64,000 nucleotides of DNA, taken from positions 310,001 to 374,000 of the forward strand of contig NZ_JAAKGO010000002.1 of the NCBI RefSeq assembly GCF_011043525.1. The letters are read 5' to 3'. Positions 62,367 to 64,000 of this stretch are shown here, one piece after another (within the stretch, counting starts at the first letter, position 1; each line of letters starts with the position of its first letter). Made by a program: the position numbers and the translations under genes. This DNA comes from Sphingobacterium sp. SGG-5. Its GTDB lineage: Bacteria > Bacteroidota > Bacteroidia > Sphingobacteriales > Sphingobacteriaceae. The notes under the pieces were generated by a model. That model worked only from the letters and a program-made list of their open reading frames with translations. It was not told where the DNA came from and did no database searches.

Positions 62367-64000
62367 TTACCATACATTCCGTTGATCCAAGAAGTCATTC
62401 ATCTGAGTTTCCTGCAATGGATAGGGGAACAACAAGTGCTTTTTTCTATCAAAATTCTCTCCAGTTTCCAAATATATGCGATGGATGACATCTGTTGATT
62501 TAAAGTCCGGATGCTCCTCGATAGCTTTATTCGTCGCTTCTAATTTTTCTTCCAATAAATTCCATCGAATCAGATCCTGTTTACGTAAGCCTTCGAAACA
62601 AAGCTCTCTCAAACGCTCGTCCACCAATTCTTTAAAGAAATCGTCATGAACTACACTTCCAATATAAGGGTCCAAGCCTGCTCTTTCACGGACAATATTC
62701 AAACTGTTCACCGCCTCCGGTGTAGCATCAGCCGTCCCATTCCTGCTTCCAATAATAGCTTCAGCATGCATAAGCAATACATCCGAATATCGCAGTATCG
62801 GAAAGTTGGTACTCGTAAAATTAGGATCGGTTTCTGATCCCGGGGTATTGTTCAATATTGTGTACTCCGCACCTGTCACAGGGGAATTAGCCTTCAGATA
62901 TTCTATATCCTTCGGTTCCCATCTTCTGAACTTACCTATTCCATAGTACTGGTTTAAAGGACTATCAAAAATATAGCGCATCACAAAACTCTCGCTCGCC
63001 GACGACCAAGCATTGTAGTATCCACCTATACTCCATGTCCTCCTGCTGTCTTCCAATGAATAAATATTATAGACGGGCAAACCAACATTGACATAGACAA
63101 AACTGCGCGGTATACCGGTAGCACCTTGAAAGTTTAGCCCATTAATATTTCCCATTCTTCCTCCCACCTGTACACCCATGCGGATGTAATTACCAAAGGA
63201 AATCTCAAAAAGGGTTTCCCTTAAGTCATACCGGTCTTGCAAATAATTAATAAAATGATTTCTATAGCTATCCGGATCGGTAGCATAAGGTACGATTCCG
63301 TGCCAGCCATCACTGATAATAATCTCGCATTGATCTTTGGCTTTGTCAAAATACTGCTGTGGATTTTCCAGATAACATTCAGACTCATTTTCAGACAAAT
63401 AGGGTTGATAGCCCCCCATTTTTAGATAAAGTCGAGCCAATAGACCATGAGCCGCCATTTTGTTAGGTTCGCCCGGTACATATTTAGCACTACTCGCATG
63501 TTCGAGATGCTCTGCGGCAAACAGATAATCATTCTCCGCCTGCTCATACACTTCTTTTACCGGCGATGGTGCCAGATGATTATCGGCCTGTGAGGTACTC
63601 GGTGTAAGCCGGAGCGGTACCGGGCCAAACCAGTTGGCCAAGGTAAAATAACAGAACCCTCGCATAAATCTTGCCTTTGCCAACAGTTGGTTATACTCTT
63701 CTGTGGAAAACTTGTCAGCTTTCAGGTTTTTTTCAAACTGATTGACCAGCTGTATACAGGTGTAAAGTCGTAGCCACAGGTTTTTGATTGCGTCGGTCGA
63801 AGGAGTAAACAGATATTTGGCCGGAGCTCGCGAAGCCGGAGCAGCATTGACGTATGTTTCGTCGGTACCAGCCTCCAAAAGTACATTAAAATAGTAACCA
63901 TACACATTGTCGTTTGCCAGCTGGCTATAGATTCCCGACAGAGCCATATCTGCTTCTTTTTTGTTGGCATAAAAAGACTCTTTACTCCATTCTGACAATG
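62367..64000 (-). CDS. SusD/RagB-family lipoprotein (PUL 2, copy B; 5' end outside window)
   Basis: The frame is open to the right window edge. It matches the SusD at 43873-45594 from about its residue 25 onward, so the signal peptide and first few residues lie outside. Shared blocks include GFCYFTLANWFGPVPLRLTP, KMAAHGLLARLYLKMGG, CFEGLRKQDLIRWNLLEEKL. A SusC partner is expected just beyond the edge. The gene heads the visible part of an operon with the M20 hydrolase and the second large lyase. Confidence 0.93.
   Translation of the reverse strand, partial: LSEWSKESFYANKKEADMALSGIYSQLANDNVYGYYFNVLLEAGTDETYVNAAPASRAPAKYLFTPSTDAIKNLWLRLYTCIQLVNQFEKNLKADKFSTEEYNQLLAKARFMRGFCYFTLANWFGPVPLRLTPSTSQADNHLAPSPVKEVYEQAENDYLFAAEHLEHASSAKYVPGEPNKMAAHGLLARLYLKMGGYQPYLSENESECYLENPQQYFDKAKDQCEIIISDGWHGIVPYATDPDSYRNHFINYLQDRYDLRETLFEISFGNYIRMGVQVGGRMGNINGLNFQGATGIPRSFVYVNVGLPVYNIYSLEDSRRTWSIGGYYNAWSSASESFVMRYIFDSPLNQYYGIGKFRRWEPKDIEYLKANSPVTGAEYTILNNTPGSETDPNFTSTNFPILRYSDVLLMHAEAIIGSRNGTADATPEAVNSLNIVRERAGLDPYIGSVVHDDFFKELVDERLRELCFEGLRKQDLIRWNLLEEKLEATNKAIEEHPDFKSTDVIHRIYLETGENFDRKKHLLFPYPLQETQMNDFLDQRNVW

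Noticed and set aside
37562..64000. Call of the right PUL as a heparin/heparan sulfate locus
   Set aside because: Heparinase II/III folds act on many uronans, no sulfatase is visible, and the GH88 family serves several substrates.

Overview
The window looks like a chromosomal segment of a Bacteroidota species, most likely family Sphingobacteriaceae. The evidence is two SusC/SusD-type glycan-uptake loci, an ECF sigma/FecR/STN-receptor cascade, a hybrid two-component regulator, TAnnTTTG-type promoter elements, few Shine-Dalgarno sites, and a long SecA with a C-terminal zinc motif. The species cannot be named from the sequence alone. No tRNA, rRNA, CRISPR array, phage or insertion-sequence transposase was seen.

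Left locus (1-11.7 kb, all minus strand). This is a polysaccharide utilization locus (PUL) that looks dedicated to host-type N-glycans. In transcription order it holds an ECF sigma factor, a FecR-like anti-sigma factor, a SusC receptor with an STN signalling domain, SusD, a GH18 endo-beta-N-acetylglucosaminidase-like lipoprotein, two DUF1735 surface lipoproteins (one with a LamG-like lectin fold, one with a discoidin-like fold) and a GH29 alpha-L-fucosidase that runs off the left edge.

Middle (11.9-37.5 kb). Housekeeping genes come first: zinc-ribbon coiled-coil protein, Nif3-like protein, RsmI-like methyltransferase, ApaG, TruC-like pseudouridine synthase, GcvT, glutamate dehydrogenase, rhodanese and aspartate dehydrogenase. 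A stress/DNA-repair island follows at about 21.9-30.0 kb: baeRF3 protein, Ku, a stand-alone LigD polymerase domain, DUF4142, DUF6766, a FAD oxidoreductase with a Rieske domain, and an MscS channel. Next are a thiamine-pyrophosphokinase-like protein, an M20 amidohydrolase, a SPOR protein, SecA, a small DUF2683 protein, a 0.6-kb repeat-rich non-coding block, and MqnD of the futalosine menaquinone pathway.

Right locus (37.6-64 kb and beyond). This is a second, larger PUL controlled by a hybrid two-component system. It has four heparinase II/III-superfamily lyases in two paralogous pairs, a GH88 unsaturated glucuronyl hydrolase, one complete SusC/SusD pair plus part of a second SusD, a candidate surface glycan-binding lipoprotein, and two amide-bond hydrolases (a secreted M14 carboxypeptidase-like lipoprotein and a secreted M20/AbgB-like hydrolase). 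No sulfatase is present in the window. Three similar C-rich tandem motifs, each about 18-20 bp upstream of a -7-like element, lie before three of its transcription units and are candidate regulator-binding sites. The content suggests depolymerisation of an unsulfated uronic-acid polymer, possibly one carrying amide-linked substituents. The substrate is an inference.
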